This document shows, one piece after another, positions 17,431-27,147 of a stretch of DNA of 64,000 bases; within the stretch, counting starts at the first letter, position 1, and each line of letters starts with the position of its first letter. Position numbers and translations under genes: made by a program. The notes beneath the pieces were generated by a model that saw only the letters and a program-made list of their open reading frames with translations, did not search any database and was not told the origin of the DNA. Source of the DNA: an uncultured Muribaculaceae bacterium (GTDB lineage Bacteria; Bacteroidota; Bacteroidia; Bacteroidales; Muribaculaceae). The DNA lies in assembly GCA_910577355.1 (NCBI GenBank), contig CAJTMY010000007.1, positions 1 to 64,000 on the forward strand, read 5' to 3'.

Positions 17431-20058
17431 ATGGCAAAGAAAGTTGTGGAGACGCCCTTGATGAAGCAGTATTTCGAGATGAAACAGAAGCATCCCGACG
17501 CCGTGCTGCTCTTCCGCGTGGGCGACTTCTACGAGACGTTCTCCGACGACGCCATCACCGCATCCGAGATCCTCGGCATCACCCTCACACGCCGCGCCAA
17601 CGGCTCGGCCCAACACGTCGAGCTCGCCGGATTTCCCCATCACGCCCTCGACACCTACCTCCCCAAGCTCGTGCGCGCGGGCAAGCGCGTGGCCATCTGC
17701 GAGCAGCTCGAGGACCCGAAGCTCACCAAGAAACTCGTCAAGCGCGGCATCACCGAGCTTGTCACCCCAGGCGTCGCCCTCAACGACAACGTGCTCTCCC
17801 ACCGCGAGAACAACTTCCTCGCCGCCATACATTTCGGCAAGACCAAGATGGGTATTGCCTTTCTCGACATATCCACTGGCGAATTCCTCGCCGCCGAGGG
17901 CTCGGCCGACTACATCGACAAGATAATGGCCAACATGGCTCCCAAGGAGCTGCTGGTGCAGCGCGGCCTCAAAGGGCGCGCCTGCGACACCCTCTCCGAG
18001 CGCTGCCTCATCACCGAGCTCGACGAGTGGCTCTTCACCTCCGACGCCGCCAACGACCGCCTGCGCACACAGTTCGGCACCGCATCGCTAAAGGGCTTCG
18101 GCCTCCACGGCATGACCGACGCCATCGTCGCCGCCGGCGCCGTGCTCCACTACCTCGACATCACTCAGCACACCCGCCTGAGCCACATCACCGGCATATC
18201 GCGCATCGAGGAAGAGCGCTACGTGCGCCTCGACCGCTTCACCGTGCGCAACCTCGAGCTGGTAAATCCCCTCGACGAGGACGGCAAGAGCCTCCTCGAC
18301 GTTCTCGACCGCACAGTCACCCCTATGGGCTCGCGCCTGCTGCACCGGTGGCTGCTCTTCCCGCTCAAAGACCCCAAGGCCATCAACGAGCGCCTCAACG
18401 TGGTGGAAGCCTTCTTCAAGGCGCCCGACGACCGCGACGACATCGCCGACTGCCTGCTGCGCGTCGGCGACCTCGAGCGCCTGCTGTCGAAAGTCGCATC
18501 GGGTCGCGCCACACCCCGCGACATGCTCCAGATACGCAACGCACTCGACCAGATACCTCCGATAAAGGAGATGTGCATGCGCTCGCCCGACCCCTCGCTC
18601 CGCTCCATGGGCGAGCAGCTCAACCCCTGCGCCTCGATCCGCGACCGCATAGCACGCGAGATAGCCGACGACGCCTCGCCCAAGGGCGACTACATACGCT
18701 CCGGCGTCGACCCCGAGCTCGACGACCTCCGCGCCATAGCCTACTCTGGCAAGGACTACCTGCTCCAGATACAGGCCCGCGAGAGCAAGGCCACCGGCAT
18801 CAGCTCGCTCAAGATAGGCTACAACAACGTGTTCGGTTACTACATCGAGGTCACCAACACACACCGCGACAAGGTGCCCCCCGAGTGGATACGCAAGCAG
18901 ACCCTCGTCAACGCCGAGCGATACATCACCCAGGAACTCAAGGAATACGAAGAGAAGATCCTCTCAGCTCAGGACAAGATCGAATCCATACAGGCACGCC
19001 TCTACGCCGCCCTCACTGCCGCCGTCGACTCGTTCATGGGCGCCCTCCGCCTCGACGCATCCATCCTCGCGCGGCTCGACGTGCTCAACGCATTCACCCG
19101 CGTGGCTGCCGAGAATCACTACACCCGACCCACCGTCGACGACTCCCTGCGCATCGAGCTCGTCGAGGCACGCCACCCCGTCATCGAGCGACGCCTCCCG
19201 CCCGGCGAGCCATATATCAGCAACAGCGTCACCCTCGACAACGACACCGACCAGATAATGATGATCACCGGCCCCAACATGTCGGGCAAATCAGCCCTGC
19301 TGCGCCAGACCGCCCTCAACGTCATCATGGCTCAGGCCGGCTGCTACGTGGCCGCACAGAGCGCCCATATCGGCGTGGTCGACAAGATATTCACCCGCGT
19401 GGGAGCATCCGACAACATATCCCTCGGCGAATCCACATTCATGGTCGAGATGAACGAGGCCGCCGCCATCCTCAACAACATGTCGCGCCGCTCCCTCATC
19501 CTCTTCGACGAGCTCGGCCGCGGCACATCCACATACGACGGGATATCGATCGCCTGGGCCATCATCGAATACATCCACGACTACCGCGACCTGCATCCCA
19601 AGACCCTCTTCGCCACACACTACCACGAGCTCAACGAGATGAAAAACACCCTCGACCGCATCGTCAACGTCAACGTATCAGTCAAGGAAATCGACGGCAA
19701 AGTGGTATTCCTGCGCAAGCTCGCACCCGGCGGCTCGGAACACTCATTCGGCATACACGTGGCACGCCTCGCCGGCATGCCCCCCGCCATAGTGAAGCGC
19801 GCCGACAAAGTCCTTAAGCAACTCGAGCAGGCCAACCGCCACGACGGCACCGACGCAGCCCCCGCCGACACCCGCGCCGCCCTCTCATCGATCGACTCCG
19901 CCCCCGGCATGCAGCTCTCCTTCTTCCAGCTCGACGACCCCGTGCTCGAGCAGGTGCGCGACGAGATACTCGGCATCGACATCGACAACCTCACCCCACT
20001 GCAGGCCCTCACAAAACTCAACGACATCCGCCGCATACTTACCGGCCGATTCCAATAA
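17431..20058 (+). CDS. mutS: DNA mismatch repair protein MutS
   Basis: MutS recognises base mismatches and small loops and recruits MutL in an ATP-dependent way. The 875-aa protein shows the mismatch-reading Phe-x-Glu motif in GDFYETF (Phe33, Glu35), the connector, core and clamp regions, and the ABC-type ATPase: Walker A GPNMSGKS (614-621), signature region with SLGESTFMVEM, Walker B LILFDELGRGTS, and the FATHYHEL switch. The ATG at 17431 is preferred over the upstream 17377 frame start because it gives the standard N-terminus (TPLMKQYFEMK) and the upstream part overlaps the promoter. It is followed by era and der in the same direction. Confidence 0.97.
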   Translation: MAKKVVETPLMKQYFEMKQKHPDAVLLFRVGDFYETFSDDAITASEILGITLTRRANGSAQHVELAGFPHHALDTYLPKLVRAGKRVAICEQLEDPKLTKKLVKRGITELVTPGVALNDNVLSHRENNFLAAIHFGKTKMGIAFLDISTGEFLAAEGSADYIDKIMANMAPKELLVQRGLKGRACDTLSERCLITELDEWLFTSDAANDRLRTQFGTASLKGFGLHGMTDAIVAAGAVLHYLDITQHTRLSHITGISRIEEERYVRLDRFTVRNLELVNPLDEDGKSLLDVLDRTVTPMGSRLLHRWLLFPLKDPKAINERLNVVEAFFKAPDDRDDIADCLLRVGDLERLLSKVASGRATPRDMLQIRNALDQIPPIKEMCMRSPDPSLRSMGEQLNPCASIRDRIAREIADDASPKGDYIRSGVDPELDDLRAIAYSGKDYLLQIQARESKATGISSLKIGYNNVFGYYIEVTNTHRDKVPPEWIRKQTLVNAERYITQELKEYEEKILSAQDKIESIQARLYAALTAAVDSFMGALRLDASILARLDVLNAFTRVAAENHYTRPTVDDSLRIELVEARHPVIERRLPPGEPYISNSVTLDNDTDQIMMITGPNMSGKSALLRQTALNVIMAQAGCYVAAQSAHIGVVDKIFTRVGASDNISLGESTFMVEMNEAAAILNNMSRRSLILFDELGRGTSTYDGISIAWAIIEYIHDYRDLHPKTLFATHYHELNEMKNTLDRIVNVNVSVKEIDGKVVFLRKLAPGGSEHSFGIHVARLAGMPPAIVKRADKVLKQLEQANRHDGTDAAPADTRAALSSIDSAPGMQLSFFQLDDPVLEQVRDEILGIDIDNLTPLQALTKLNDIRRILTGRFQ

Positions 20059-20073
20059 CCATTTACCCCTCCC

Positions 20074-20104
20074 GTGTGTTTTAAGTAAGGACTTAAAGAC
20101 ACAC
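20074..20104 (+). other. Hairpin between mutS and era
   Basis: TTTTAAGT and ACTTAAA pair around an AAGG loop, with GTGTG and CACAC extending the stem through mismatches. No T-run follows on the plus strand, so it may be an mRNA stability or processing element rather than a terminator. Confidence 0.4.
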
Positions 20105-20131
20105 CCACAACATAAAACACCGCCACACACA

Positions 20132-21022
20132 ATGGAACAGAAACATAAATCGGGCTTCGTAAACATCGTAGGCAACCCCAACGTAGGCAAATCCACCCTC
20201 ATGAACGACCTCGTAGGCGAGCGCGTGAGCATCATCACCTCCAAGGCACAGACCACCCGCCACCGCATCATGGGCATTGTCAACACCCCCGAATACCAGA
20301 TAGTATTCTCCGACACCCCCGGCGTCCTCGCCCCCAAATACAAGCTCCAGGAGAGCATGCTCAATTTCTCCGAGGGCGCACTCACCGACGCCGACATCCT
20401 GCTCTACGTCACCGACGTGGTCGAAGACCCCACCAAGAACGCCGACTTCCTCGCCCGCGTCGCCGCCGAGAAGATCCCCGTGCTGCTCGTCATCAACAAG
20501 ATCGACCTGCTCAAAGACCAGAAACAGCTCGAGGAAATCGTCGACCGCTGGCACACCATGCTCCCCGCCGCCGAGATATTCCCCACATCGGCCAAAGAAG
20601 GATTCAACGTACAGAACCTCATGCGCCGCATCGTTGAGCTACTGCCCCAGGGCGAGCCATACTTCGGCAAAGACGCCCTCACCGACAAGCCCGCCCGATT
20701 CTTCGTCACCGAGATCATCCGCGAGAAGATCCTCCTCAACTACGACAAGGAAGTACCCTACTCCGCCGAGGTCATCGTCGAGAAATTCGAGGAGAAAGAC
20801 ACCTCCATACACATCATGGCCGTGATATACGTAGAGCGCGACTCACAGAAAGGCATCCTCATCGGCAAAGGCGGCTCCATGCTCAAACGCGTAGGCACCG
20901 AAGCCCGCAAGGACATCGAGAAATTCTTCGGCAAGAGCGTATACCTCGAGCTATTCGTCAAGGTAGAGCCCAACTGGCGCAACCGCGAGAATAAGCTCCG
21001 CCAGTTCGGATACATCGAATAA
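20132..21022 (+). CDS. era: GTPase Era
   Basis: Era binds the 3' end of 16S rRNA and helps 30S subunit maturation. The 296-aa protein has the G1 motif GNPNVGKST (14-22), G3 DTPGV, G4 NKID and a C-terminal KH domain containing IGKGGSMLKRVG. Length is normal for Era. It is directly followed by the related double GTPase Der. Confidence 0.97.
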   Translation: MEQKHKSGFVNIVGNPNVGKSTLMNDLVGERVSIITSKAQTTRHRIMGIVNTPEYQIVFSDTPGVLAPKYKLQESMLNFSEGALTDADILLYVTDVVEDPTKNADFLARVAAEKIPVLLVINKIDLLKDQKQLEEIVDRWHTMLPAAEIFPTSAKEGFNVQNLMRRIVELLPQGEPYFGKDALTDKPARFFVTEIIREKILLNYDKEVPYSAEVIVEKFEEKDTSIHIMAVIYVERDSQKGILIGKGGSMLKRVGTEARKDIEKFFGKSVYLELFVKVEPNWRNRENKLRQFGYIE

Positions 21023-21035
21023 CGAATTTTTTTCG

Positions 21036-21043
21036 TACCTTTG
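21036..21043 (+). promoter_or_regulatory. -7 element of der
   Basis: TACCTTTG lies 25 nt before the der ATG, preceded by a T-rich stretch. It indicates that der has its own promoter in addition to read-through from era. Confidence 0.65.
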
Positions 21044-21068
21044 CACCAAACATTCAACCGATAGATAA

Positions 21069-22385
21069 ATGCTCGTAGCAATAGTAGGCCGCCCCAACGT
21101 AGGCAAATCCACCCTCTTCAACCGTCTCACACAGACACGCACAGCCATCGTCGACCCCACCGCCGGCACCACACGCGACCGCCAGTACGGCAAGGTCGAC
21201 TGGAACGGCGTCGAATTCTCCATCGTCGACACAGGCGGATGGGTGGTCAACTCCGACGACATCTTCGAGTCGGAGATCAACCGCCAGGTGCACCTCGCCA
21301 TCGAGCAGGCACAGGTAATACTCTTCGTCGTCGACGCCATGAACGGCACCACCGACCTCGACGACCACGTCGCCGAGATACTCCGCAAGAGCAACAAACC
21401 CGTCATACTCGTCGCCAACAAAGTCGACTCAAACGAGTGGATATACAACGTGCCCGAATTCTACTCCCTCGGCCTCGGCGACCCCTATCCCGTATCAGCC
21501 ATCAACGGCTACGGCACCGGCGACCTCCTCGACGAAGTGGTCAAAGACCTCCCCGCCGAAGACCCCGACCGGGCCGAACAGCTCGACGACATACCCCGCT
21601 TCGCAATCGTAGGCCGCCCCAACGCCGGCAAGTCATCGCTCATCAACGCCTTCATCGGCGAAGACCGGCACATCGTCACCGACATCGCCGGCACCACACG
21701 CGATTCCATCTACACCCGCTACGACAAATTCGGATTCGACTTCTACCTCGTCGACACCGCCGGCATCCGCAAGAAGACCAAAGTAAACGAAGACATCGAG
21801 TACTACTCCGTCATCCGCTCCATACGCGCCATCGAGGCATCCGACGTATGCATCCTCATCATCGACGCCACACGAGGCATCGAGGCACAGGACGTCAACA
21901 TATTCTCCCTCATCCAGCGCAACAAGAAAGGCATCGTCGTGGTAGTCAACAAATGGGACATCGCCACCGACAAGTCGCAGGCCGCCATCAAGCACTTCGA
22001 AGCCACCATCCGCGAGCGCTTCGCACCCTTCACCGACTTCCCCATAATCTTCGGCTCCGCACTCACCAAACAGCGCATCTACAAGGTGATAGAGACCGCC
22101 GTCGACGTATACAAGAACCGCCGCCGCACCATCCCCACCTCCGAGATCAACCGCGTGCTCCAGGAAGACATCACCGCCTTCCCGCCCCCCTCCAACAAAG
22201 GAAAGTTCATCAAGATAAAGTACATCACCATGCTCAAAGACGCACAGGTGCCCACCTTCATCTTCTTCTGCAACCTCCCCCAATGGATCAAGGAACCCTA
22301 CCGCCGCTACCTCGAGAACAAGATCCGCGAGCACTGGGACTTCTCCGGCACCCCCGTCAGCCTCTTCTTCCGCGACAAATCCTAA
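21069..22385 (+). CDS. der: Ribosome biogenesis GTPase Der (EngA)
   Basis: Der has two consecutive G domains and acts in 50S subunit assembly. In this 438-aa protein G1 motifs are GRPNVGKST near the N-terminus and GRPNAGKSS near residue 180, with matching DTGGW and DTAGIRKK G3 motifs and NKVD/NKWD G4 motifs. A KH-like C-terminal domain ends with TPVSLFFRDKS. Length is as expected. Confidence 0.97.
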   Translation: MLVAIVGRPNVGKSTLFNRLTQTRTAIVDPTAGTTRDRQYGKVDWNGVEFSIVDTGGWVVNSDDIFESEINRQVHLAIEQAQVILFVVDAMNGTTDLDDHVAEILRKSNKPVILVANKVDSNEWIYNVPEFYSLGLGDPYPVSAINGYGTGDLLDEVVKDLPAEDPDRAEQLDDIPRFAIVGRPNAGKSSLINAFIGEDRHIVTDIAGTTRDSIYTRYDKFGFDFYLVDTAGIRKKTKVNEDIEYYSVIRSIRAIEASDVCILIIDATRGIEAQDVNIFSLIQRNKKGIVVVVNKWDIATDKSQAAIKHFEATIRERFAPFTDFPIIFGSALTKQRIYKVIETAVDVYKNRRRTIPTSEINRVLQEDITAFPPPSNKGKFIKIKYITMLKDAQVPTFIFFCNLPQWIKEPYRRYLENKIREHWDFSGTPVSLFFRDKS

Positions 22386-22417
22386 GCGGCAACCCACTGG
22401 TCAGCATTATATAATAT

Positions 22418-22624
22418 ATGACCGACAATACGCGCCATTGCCACCGGTCCGGACATCATAGACGTTGTCGAGTCACCCTCCCCCAATGTCCCGCACCACG
22501 CGATAATCACATTTTACATCGATGGGGAGCGTCGCCGGGGCAACACACCACACCCGCGTTTCCGCCGATACAAAGAAGCCCTGCTGGAACTATTCGCCAA
22601 AAGAAAAGTAAAAGTCACCGGATG
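22418..22624 (+). pseudogene. Small frameshifted gene downstream of der
   Basis: ATG at 22418 opens MTDNT, and one base later in phase the sequence becomes a GC-rich, protein-like frame: AIATGPDIIDVVE, then AIITFYIDGERRRG, ending ELFAKRKVKVTG before TGA at 22622-22624. A single-base shift near 22430 would join the two into a protein of about 68 aa. I do not recognise the family. Alternatives are a sequencing error, or a non-ATG start in the second frame. Confidence 0.35.
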
Positions 22625-22671
22625 ATTACACCATATGCCACAAAGCAAACATAACATCGATAACTGAAGAA

Positions 22672-22787
22672 CGGCAGGCGTGCGTAGCCCGCCGATTTAC
22701 TCGTAACCGAGCCCGCCGAGCCCCTAAGGCGAGGCGTGCTCGGACAGCACCTATCACTATTGCCGGCGCCCGTAGGCCGCCGATTTT
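22672..22787 (+). repeat. Family C intergenic repeat, copy 2
   Basis: Bounded by GGCGTGCGTAGCCCGCC-GATTT and GGCGCCCGTAGGCCGCC-GATTT hairpin modules. The block around 22695-22745 is almost identical to 9013-9063. It lies between the convergent der and korB genes. Confidence 0.75.
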
Positions 22788-22830
22788 GAGACACCGAGTC
22801 ACCACTCTGGAAATCAAACAACTGCATAAT

Positions 22831-22879
22831 AGCAAAACAATCCCCCCGCCGGCCGCGGGCATCGCGGCCGGCGGGGGGA
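22831..22879 (-). terminator. Terminator of the korA-korB operon
   Basis: A 17-bp perfect stem (22841-22857 with 22863-22879) of almost only G and C has a 5-nt loop. On the minus strand it is followed by TTGTTTTG. It lies 16 nt after the korB stop codon. Confidence 0.85.
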
Positions 22880-22895
22880 TGCTATGTAGGGATGT

Positions 22896-23909
22896 TTATT
22901 CCACCGTCCAGGTTTCGCCGGCTAGGATCATGTCGCGCAGCGTGTCGAAACCCTTCTTGGCGCGCACTGCGGCCACCTGCTCGGTGAGAGCCTCGTCATA
23001 GCTCGGCGCCTCCACGTCGCGTATCACACCGATAGCCAGAGGCAGCGTCTCGCCGTCCATCATGGCGAGCTGCTGATGCAGGAAGTTGCTCGGCGTATGG
23101 GCGTCGTGCACCAGCACATCGTCGATAGTGTAGCCGTCCTCGCCGAGGGTCACAGCCTTGAGCAGGAAGCCATCCTGCACCAGGCCGCGGTTGTTGTCCT
23201 TGCCGAAAAGCATCTTCTCGCCGTGGCGCAGATGGATGGTGCGTTCGGCACGCACGGCCTTGTCGGTGATGGGATTGTGGATGCCGTTGTTGAATATCAC
23301 ACAGTTCTGCAATATCTCGGTCACCGACGTGCCCTTGTGGCGGCCGGCGGCCACGAGCACCTCCTGCGAGGTGGCAAGCTCCACATCGATCGAGCGCGCG
23401 AAGAAATTGCCGCGCGCGCCGAAGCACAGCTCAGCGGGGATGAACGGATTCTCCACCGTGCCGTAGGGCGACGATTTCGACACGAAGCCGCGGGCCGACG
23501 TGGGCGAGTACTGCCCCTTGGTGAGGCCGTATATCTTGTTGTTGAACAATATGATATTGATATCTATATTGCGGCGGATGGCATGTATGAAGTGGTTGCC
23601 GCCGATAGCCAGGCCGTCGCCGTCGCCCGATATCTGCCATACGGTCATCTCGGGATTGGCGTTCTTGAAGCCTGTGGCGATGGCTGCCGCACGGCCGTGG
23701 ATGGTGTGGAAGCCGTAGGTGTTCATGTAGTAGGGCAGGCGCGACGAGCATCCGATACCCGATATCACGGCTGTCATGTGCGGGGGCACGCCGAGGGTGG
23801 CCATCGCCTTGTGGAGGGTGTTGAGAATGGCGTGGTCGCCACAGCCGGGGCACCAGCGCACCGACTGGTCGCTCTTATACGAAGCGGCTGTATATTGTTG
23901 TTCTTCCAT
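22896..23909 (-). CDS. korB: 2-oxoglutarate (2-oxoacid):ferredoxin oxidoreductase, beta subunit
   Basis: The beta subunit holds thiamine diphosphate and an iron-sulfur cluster for CoA-dependent oxidative decarboxylation of a 2-oxoacid with reduction of ferredoxin. The 337-aa product shows WCPGCGDH near the N-terminus, the TPP-binding GDGDGLAIGGNH motif, and the family segment NNKIYGLTKGQYSPTS, which favours the 2-oxoglutarate type. It starts 3 nt after korA, so the two are translated from one message that ends at the strong hairpin at 22831-22879. Confidence 0.92.
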   Translation of the reverse strand: MEEQQYTAASYKSDQSVRWCPGCGDHAILNTLHKAMATLGVPPHMTAVISGIGCSSRLPYYMNTYGFHTIHGRAAAIATGFKNANPEMTVWQISGDGDGLAIGGNHFIHAIRRNIDINIILFNNKIYGLTKGQYSPTSARGFVSKSSPYGTVENPFIPAELCFGARGNFFARSIDVELATSQEVLVAAGRHKGTSVTEILQNCVIFNNGIHNPITDKAVRAERTIHLRHGEKMLFGKDNNRGLVQDGFLLKAVTLGEDGYTIDDVLVHDAHTPSNFLHQQLAMMDGETLPLAIGVIRDVEAPSYDEALTEQVAAVRAKKGFDTLRDMILAGETWTVE

Positions 23910-23912
23910 CGT

Positions 23913-25766
23913 TCAGAGGCTTTGGGTCATGTAGTTTTTTACTTGTTCTACTATTTCGGCCACCTGGAAGGGCTGGCCCTGTATCTTGTTGATACGCAGT
24001 ATCTCGGTGCCGGGGAGTTTCGACTGCAGATAGTCGGCGAACATGCCCGTGTTGAGCTCGGCCACTATCACGCGGCGGTAGCGGCGTATCACGTCGAGCG
24101 CGTTGGCCGGCAGCGGGTTGATGTAGCGGAAGTGGGCGAATGCCACGGGCTTGCCCTCGGCGGCGAGGTCGTCGGTGGCCGTCATCAGATGGCCGAATGT
24201 GCCGCCCCAGCCTATCAGCAGGGTATCACTCTCAGGCTCGCCGTATACCTCCAGGGCCGGGATATTGTCGGCGATGCGGGCTATCTTCTCGCGGCGGGTG
24301 AGCACCATCTTCTCATGGTTGGCGGGGTCGGTCGATATCGCGCCGGTCACATAGTCCTTCTCGAGGCCGCCGAGGCGGTGCATAGCACCCTCGGTGCCGG
24401 GCAGAGCCCAGTAGCGCACCTTTGTATGCTCGTCGCGCTGATAGGGACGCCAGCCGCCGGCGATCATGTCGGATGTCACCTCGGGCACCTTGATTGCGGG
24501 ATACTCGTCGGCCTCGGGCACGCGCCATGCGCTCGAGCCGTTGCCGATGAAGGCGTCGGTGAGCAGGATTACCGGAGTCATGTGCTCCACAGCTATGCGT
24601 GCGGCCTCGAAGGCCATCGTGAAGCAGTCGGTGGGAGTGGCGGCGGCCACCACAGCCACGGACGACTCGCCGTTGCGGCCGTAGAGAGCCTGCATCAGGT
24701 CGGTCTGCTCGGTCTTGGTGGGCAGGCCCGTCGACGGGCCGCCGCGCTGCACGTCTATCACCACAAGGGGCAGCTCGGCCATCACGGCCAGACCGATGCC
24801 CTCGCTCTTCAGCGCGAGGCCGGGGCCCGATGTGCTGGTCACGGCAAGGTTGCCGGCAAACGAAGCGCCGATGGCCGAGCATACGCCGGCTATCTCGTCC
24901 TCCATCTGTATGGCCTTCACGCCCAGATCCTTGCGCTTGGCAAGCTCGTGCAGGATATCCGTGGCCGGAGTGATGGGATACGAACCCAGGAAGAGCGGAC
25001 GGCCGCACTTCTCCGAGGCCATTATCAGGCCCCATGCCGTAGCCGTGTTGCCGTTGATGTCGGTATACACGCCCGGCTTGGGCTCATCCGACTCTATGCG
25101 GTAGGTCGATACCGACGCATGTATGTTGTTGCCGTAGTTGTAGCCCGCCTCGATCACCTTGGCGTTGGCCTCATATACTGCGGGCTTTTTGGCGAATTTG
25201 TTGTGCAGGTGGCGCAGGGCGCTTTCGAGCGGACGGTCGAAGAGCCAGCATACAAGGCCGAGAGCGAAGATATTGCGGCACTTCAGCACGGCTTTGGCGT
25301 CGAGACCCGAGCCTTCCAGAGCGGCCTTTGTCATCGAGGTCACGGGCACTTCCACCACCTGGGCCTTGATACCGAGTTCCTCGAAGGGACGGTCGGTGGT
25401 AAAAAGAGCCTTCTTCAGATCAGCTTCCTTGAACGAGTCGATGTCTACGATGATCACACCGCCCGGTTTGAGGAATTTCACGTTCTGCTTCAGCGCGGCG
25501 GGATTCATGGCAATGAGCACGTCGCACTTGTCGCCGGGGGTGTGGACATTCTGTCCCACGCTTACCTGGAAGCCTGATACACCGCTCAGCGAGCCCTGAG
25601 GCGCGCGGATTTCGGCAGGATAGTCGGGGAAGGTCGAAACCTGGTTGCCAACTCCGGCCGATACATTGGTGAAAATGTTGCCGGCGAGCTGCATGCCGTC
25701 GCCCGAATCGCCCGAGAAGCGGACTACTACCTTGTCGAGAACTTTTAGGTTGGTTTTCTCTAACAT
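23913..25766 (-). CDS. korA: 2-oxoglutarate (2-oxoacid):ferredoxin oxidoreductase, fused gamma-alpha subunit
   Basis: The partner of KorB. In this 617-aa protein the gamma domain comes first (about residues 1-190, with GDSGDGMQLAGNI) and the alpha domain follows (from about 205, with GSYPITPATDILHELAK and TSTSGPGLALKSEG). This gamma-alpha fusion is usual in Bacteroidota. The enzyme links the reductive or oxidative branch of the TCA cycle to ferredoxin in anaerobes. Transcription probably starts from the promoter at 25820-25851. Confidence 0.93.
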   Translation of the reverse strand: MLEKTNLKVLDKVVVRFSGDSGDGMQLAGNIFTNVSAGVGNQVSTFPDYPAEIRAPQGSLSGVSGFQVSVGQNVHTPGDKCDVLIAMNPAALKQNVKFLKPGGVIIVDIDSFKEADLKKALFTTDRPFEELGIKAQVVEVPVTSMTKAALEGSGLDAKAVLKCRNIFALGLVCWLFDRPLESALRHLHNKFAKKPAVYEANAKVIEAGYNYGNNIHASVSTYRIESDEPKPGVYTDINGNTATAWGLIMASEKCGRPLFLGSYPITPATDILHELAKRKDLGVKAIQMEDEIAGVCSAIGASFAGNLAVTSTSGPGLALKSEGIGLAVMAELPLVVIDVQRGGPSTGLPTKTEQTDLMQALYGRNGESSVAVVAAATPTDCFTMAFEAARIAVEHMTPVILLTDAFIGNGSSAWRVPEADEYPAIKVPEVTSDMIAGGWRPYQRDEHTKVRYWALPGTEGAMHRLGGLEKDYVTGAISTDPANHEKMVLTRREKIARIADNIPALEVYGEPESDTLLIGWGGTFGHLMTATDDLAAEGKPVAFAHFRYINPLPANALDVIRRYRRVIVAELNTGMFADYLQSKLPGTEILRINKIQGQPFQVAEIVEQVKNYMTQSL

Positions 25767-25819
25767 GTTGATTTAGGGTCGTTTATATGGAGGTTGTGTT
25801 TCCTCGTTAATTGTGTGGG

Positions 25820-25851
25820 CAAAGATACGCAAAACTTTCAGATATACCAAC
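25820..25851 (-). promoter_or_regulatory. Promoter of korA-korB
   Basis: On the minus strand TATCTTTG (25820-25827) follows GTTG (25848-25851) at a 20-nt spacing, 54 nt before the korA ATG. It lies between korA and the 3' end of the ATPase gene. Confidence 0.75.
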
Positions 25852-25865
25852 TTTTAGAGCTCGAA

Positions 25866-27137
25866 TCACATCCGCAGCAAAAATTTCCATGCCGGGATTA
25901 CTTCGATTTCCACTCCGTCTTTCTTTATCACGCCCTCATCTCCGTAAGTTACAATTATATTGCGTCGGCACGACAGGCGCGACTGCACCTTTACCAATGC
26001 CGACGTTTCTCTCTCGAATGTGCCTTCGGCATCATTCATCATGTAACATACCTGAATGGCAGTCTCCGTCTGAGGAATGTAAAAATCAACTTCCACTCCA
26101 TGATTGTAGAAATAGACGGCATCTTTTGATCCATAACTTGAAAGCAGCTTCAATGCCACCATGTTTTCAAGCAGGGAGGTGCGTATGTCAAGAGCCAGCA
26201 GGGATATTATGCCATTGTCGATAAAATAGTATTTCGGATTGGACACCTTATCAGCAAGACTGTCCGCAATATTGGCAACCGGCAATATCAGGTATGCTTC
26301 GGAAGCGTATGCCAGATAATTTATCACCGTGCTTTTGCCTATCTTCGTCCCGGTAGAGGCCACAATGTTCGTCGCCCGGGTAAATGACAGCGGTTGCTTG
26401 ACACTTTCCGCCAGTTTACGGAAAAGAATTCGCAGGGCAAAAATATTCTCAATCCTGTGGCGCGCAGCAATGTCCCCAAGAAATATCTTCTGATAGAGGC
26501 TCATAAGATAATCTCGTTTCACCGACAGCGTGGCACATTCAGGAAAACCGCCGAACTGGAAATATTCCTCGAACAGCCCCATTAACTCTCCACGGGCGGT
26601 CGTTGTAGCCGTCAACAGTTTGTCATCAGGATTTTTGCCGTTGGCTGTAAGGTATTCATCGAATTGCATGGGAAACACCTCACGGGTCATATATCTGCCC
26701 CCGAGAGCCGCATTCACATCCGTTGACAGCATCTTCGCATTGCTTCCGGTTATGAATACCGTAAATTTATTGTCTGCAATCCTGCGCGCGAAACGCTCCC
26801 AACCATCGACATTCTGAATTTCATCAAGAAACAGCATCGGGCGTTTCCCACTCAGTCCGGAATGAACCTCAAGTATCATGTTCAGGTCATCGACCGTCAT
26901 CTCCGCAAGACGCTCATCCTCAAAGTTGATATATACTATCTCATCCCAGGAGTATCCTGCGGCAATCAGTTCCTGAATCTTGCCGTAAAGGATATAAGAT
27001 TTTCCGGCGCGACGCGCACCCACTAAAACCTGACGGTCAAATCCGTCAAGCGATATATTTCGTTTTATAACCTCGTGACGCATAACCTCTTCACGGTTTT
27101 CAAGCATCACCTCGCGTAGAATTTCAGATTTTATCAT
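25866..27137 (-). CDS. AAA-family ATPase with DUF4143 domain
   Basis: A 423-aa member of the ATP-binding/DUF4143 family, widespread in Bacteroidota and usually of unknown role. Walker A GARRAGKSY (40-48) and Walker B MLFLDEIQ (101-108) are intact. ITGSNAKML resembles sensor 1. The C-terminal DUF4143 part includes EVDFYIPQTETAIQV, the expected restriction-nuclease-like core. GC content is lower than in korA beside it, indicating an accessory gene. Its promoter region carries two inverted repeats. Like the ATPase at 5931-7262, it joins an ATPase to a nuclease-like domain, but the two proteins belong to different families. Confidence 0.85.
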   Translation of the reverse strand: MIKSEILREVMLENREEVMRHEVIKRNISLDGFDRQVLVGARRAGKSYILYGKIQELIAAGYSWDEIVYINFEDERLAEMTVDDLNMILEVHSGLSGKRPMLFLDEIQNVDGWERFARRIADNKFTVFITGSNAKMLSTDVNAALGGRYMTREVFPMQFDEYLTANGKNPDDKLLTATTTARGELMGLFEEYFQFGGFPECATLSVKRDYLMSLYQKIFLGDIAARHRIENIFALRILFRKLAESVKQPLSFTRATNIVASTGTKIGKSTVINYLAYASEAYLILPVANIADSLADKVSNPKYYFIDNGIISLLALDIRTSLLENMVALKLLSSYGSKDAVYFYNHGVEVDFYIPQTETAIQVCYMMNDAEGTFERETSALVKVQSRLSCRRNIIVTYGDEGVIKKDGVEIEVIPAWKFLLRM

Positions 27138-27147
27138 TGCAGCTACT

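Noticed and set aside
18027..19817. A 596-codon frame overlapping mutS
   Set aside because: Arg/His/Pro-rich shadow of mutS in another frame.
23076..25577. An 833-codon plus-strand open frame opposite korA-korB
   Set aside because: It is antisense to two well-conserved genes and its composition (Ala, Gly, Val, His) is that of a complementary-strand shadow.
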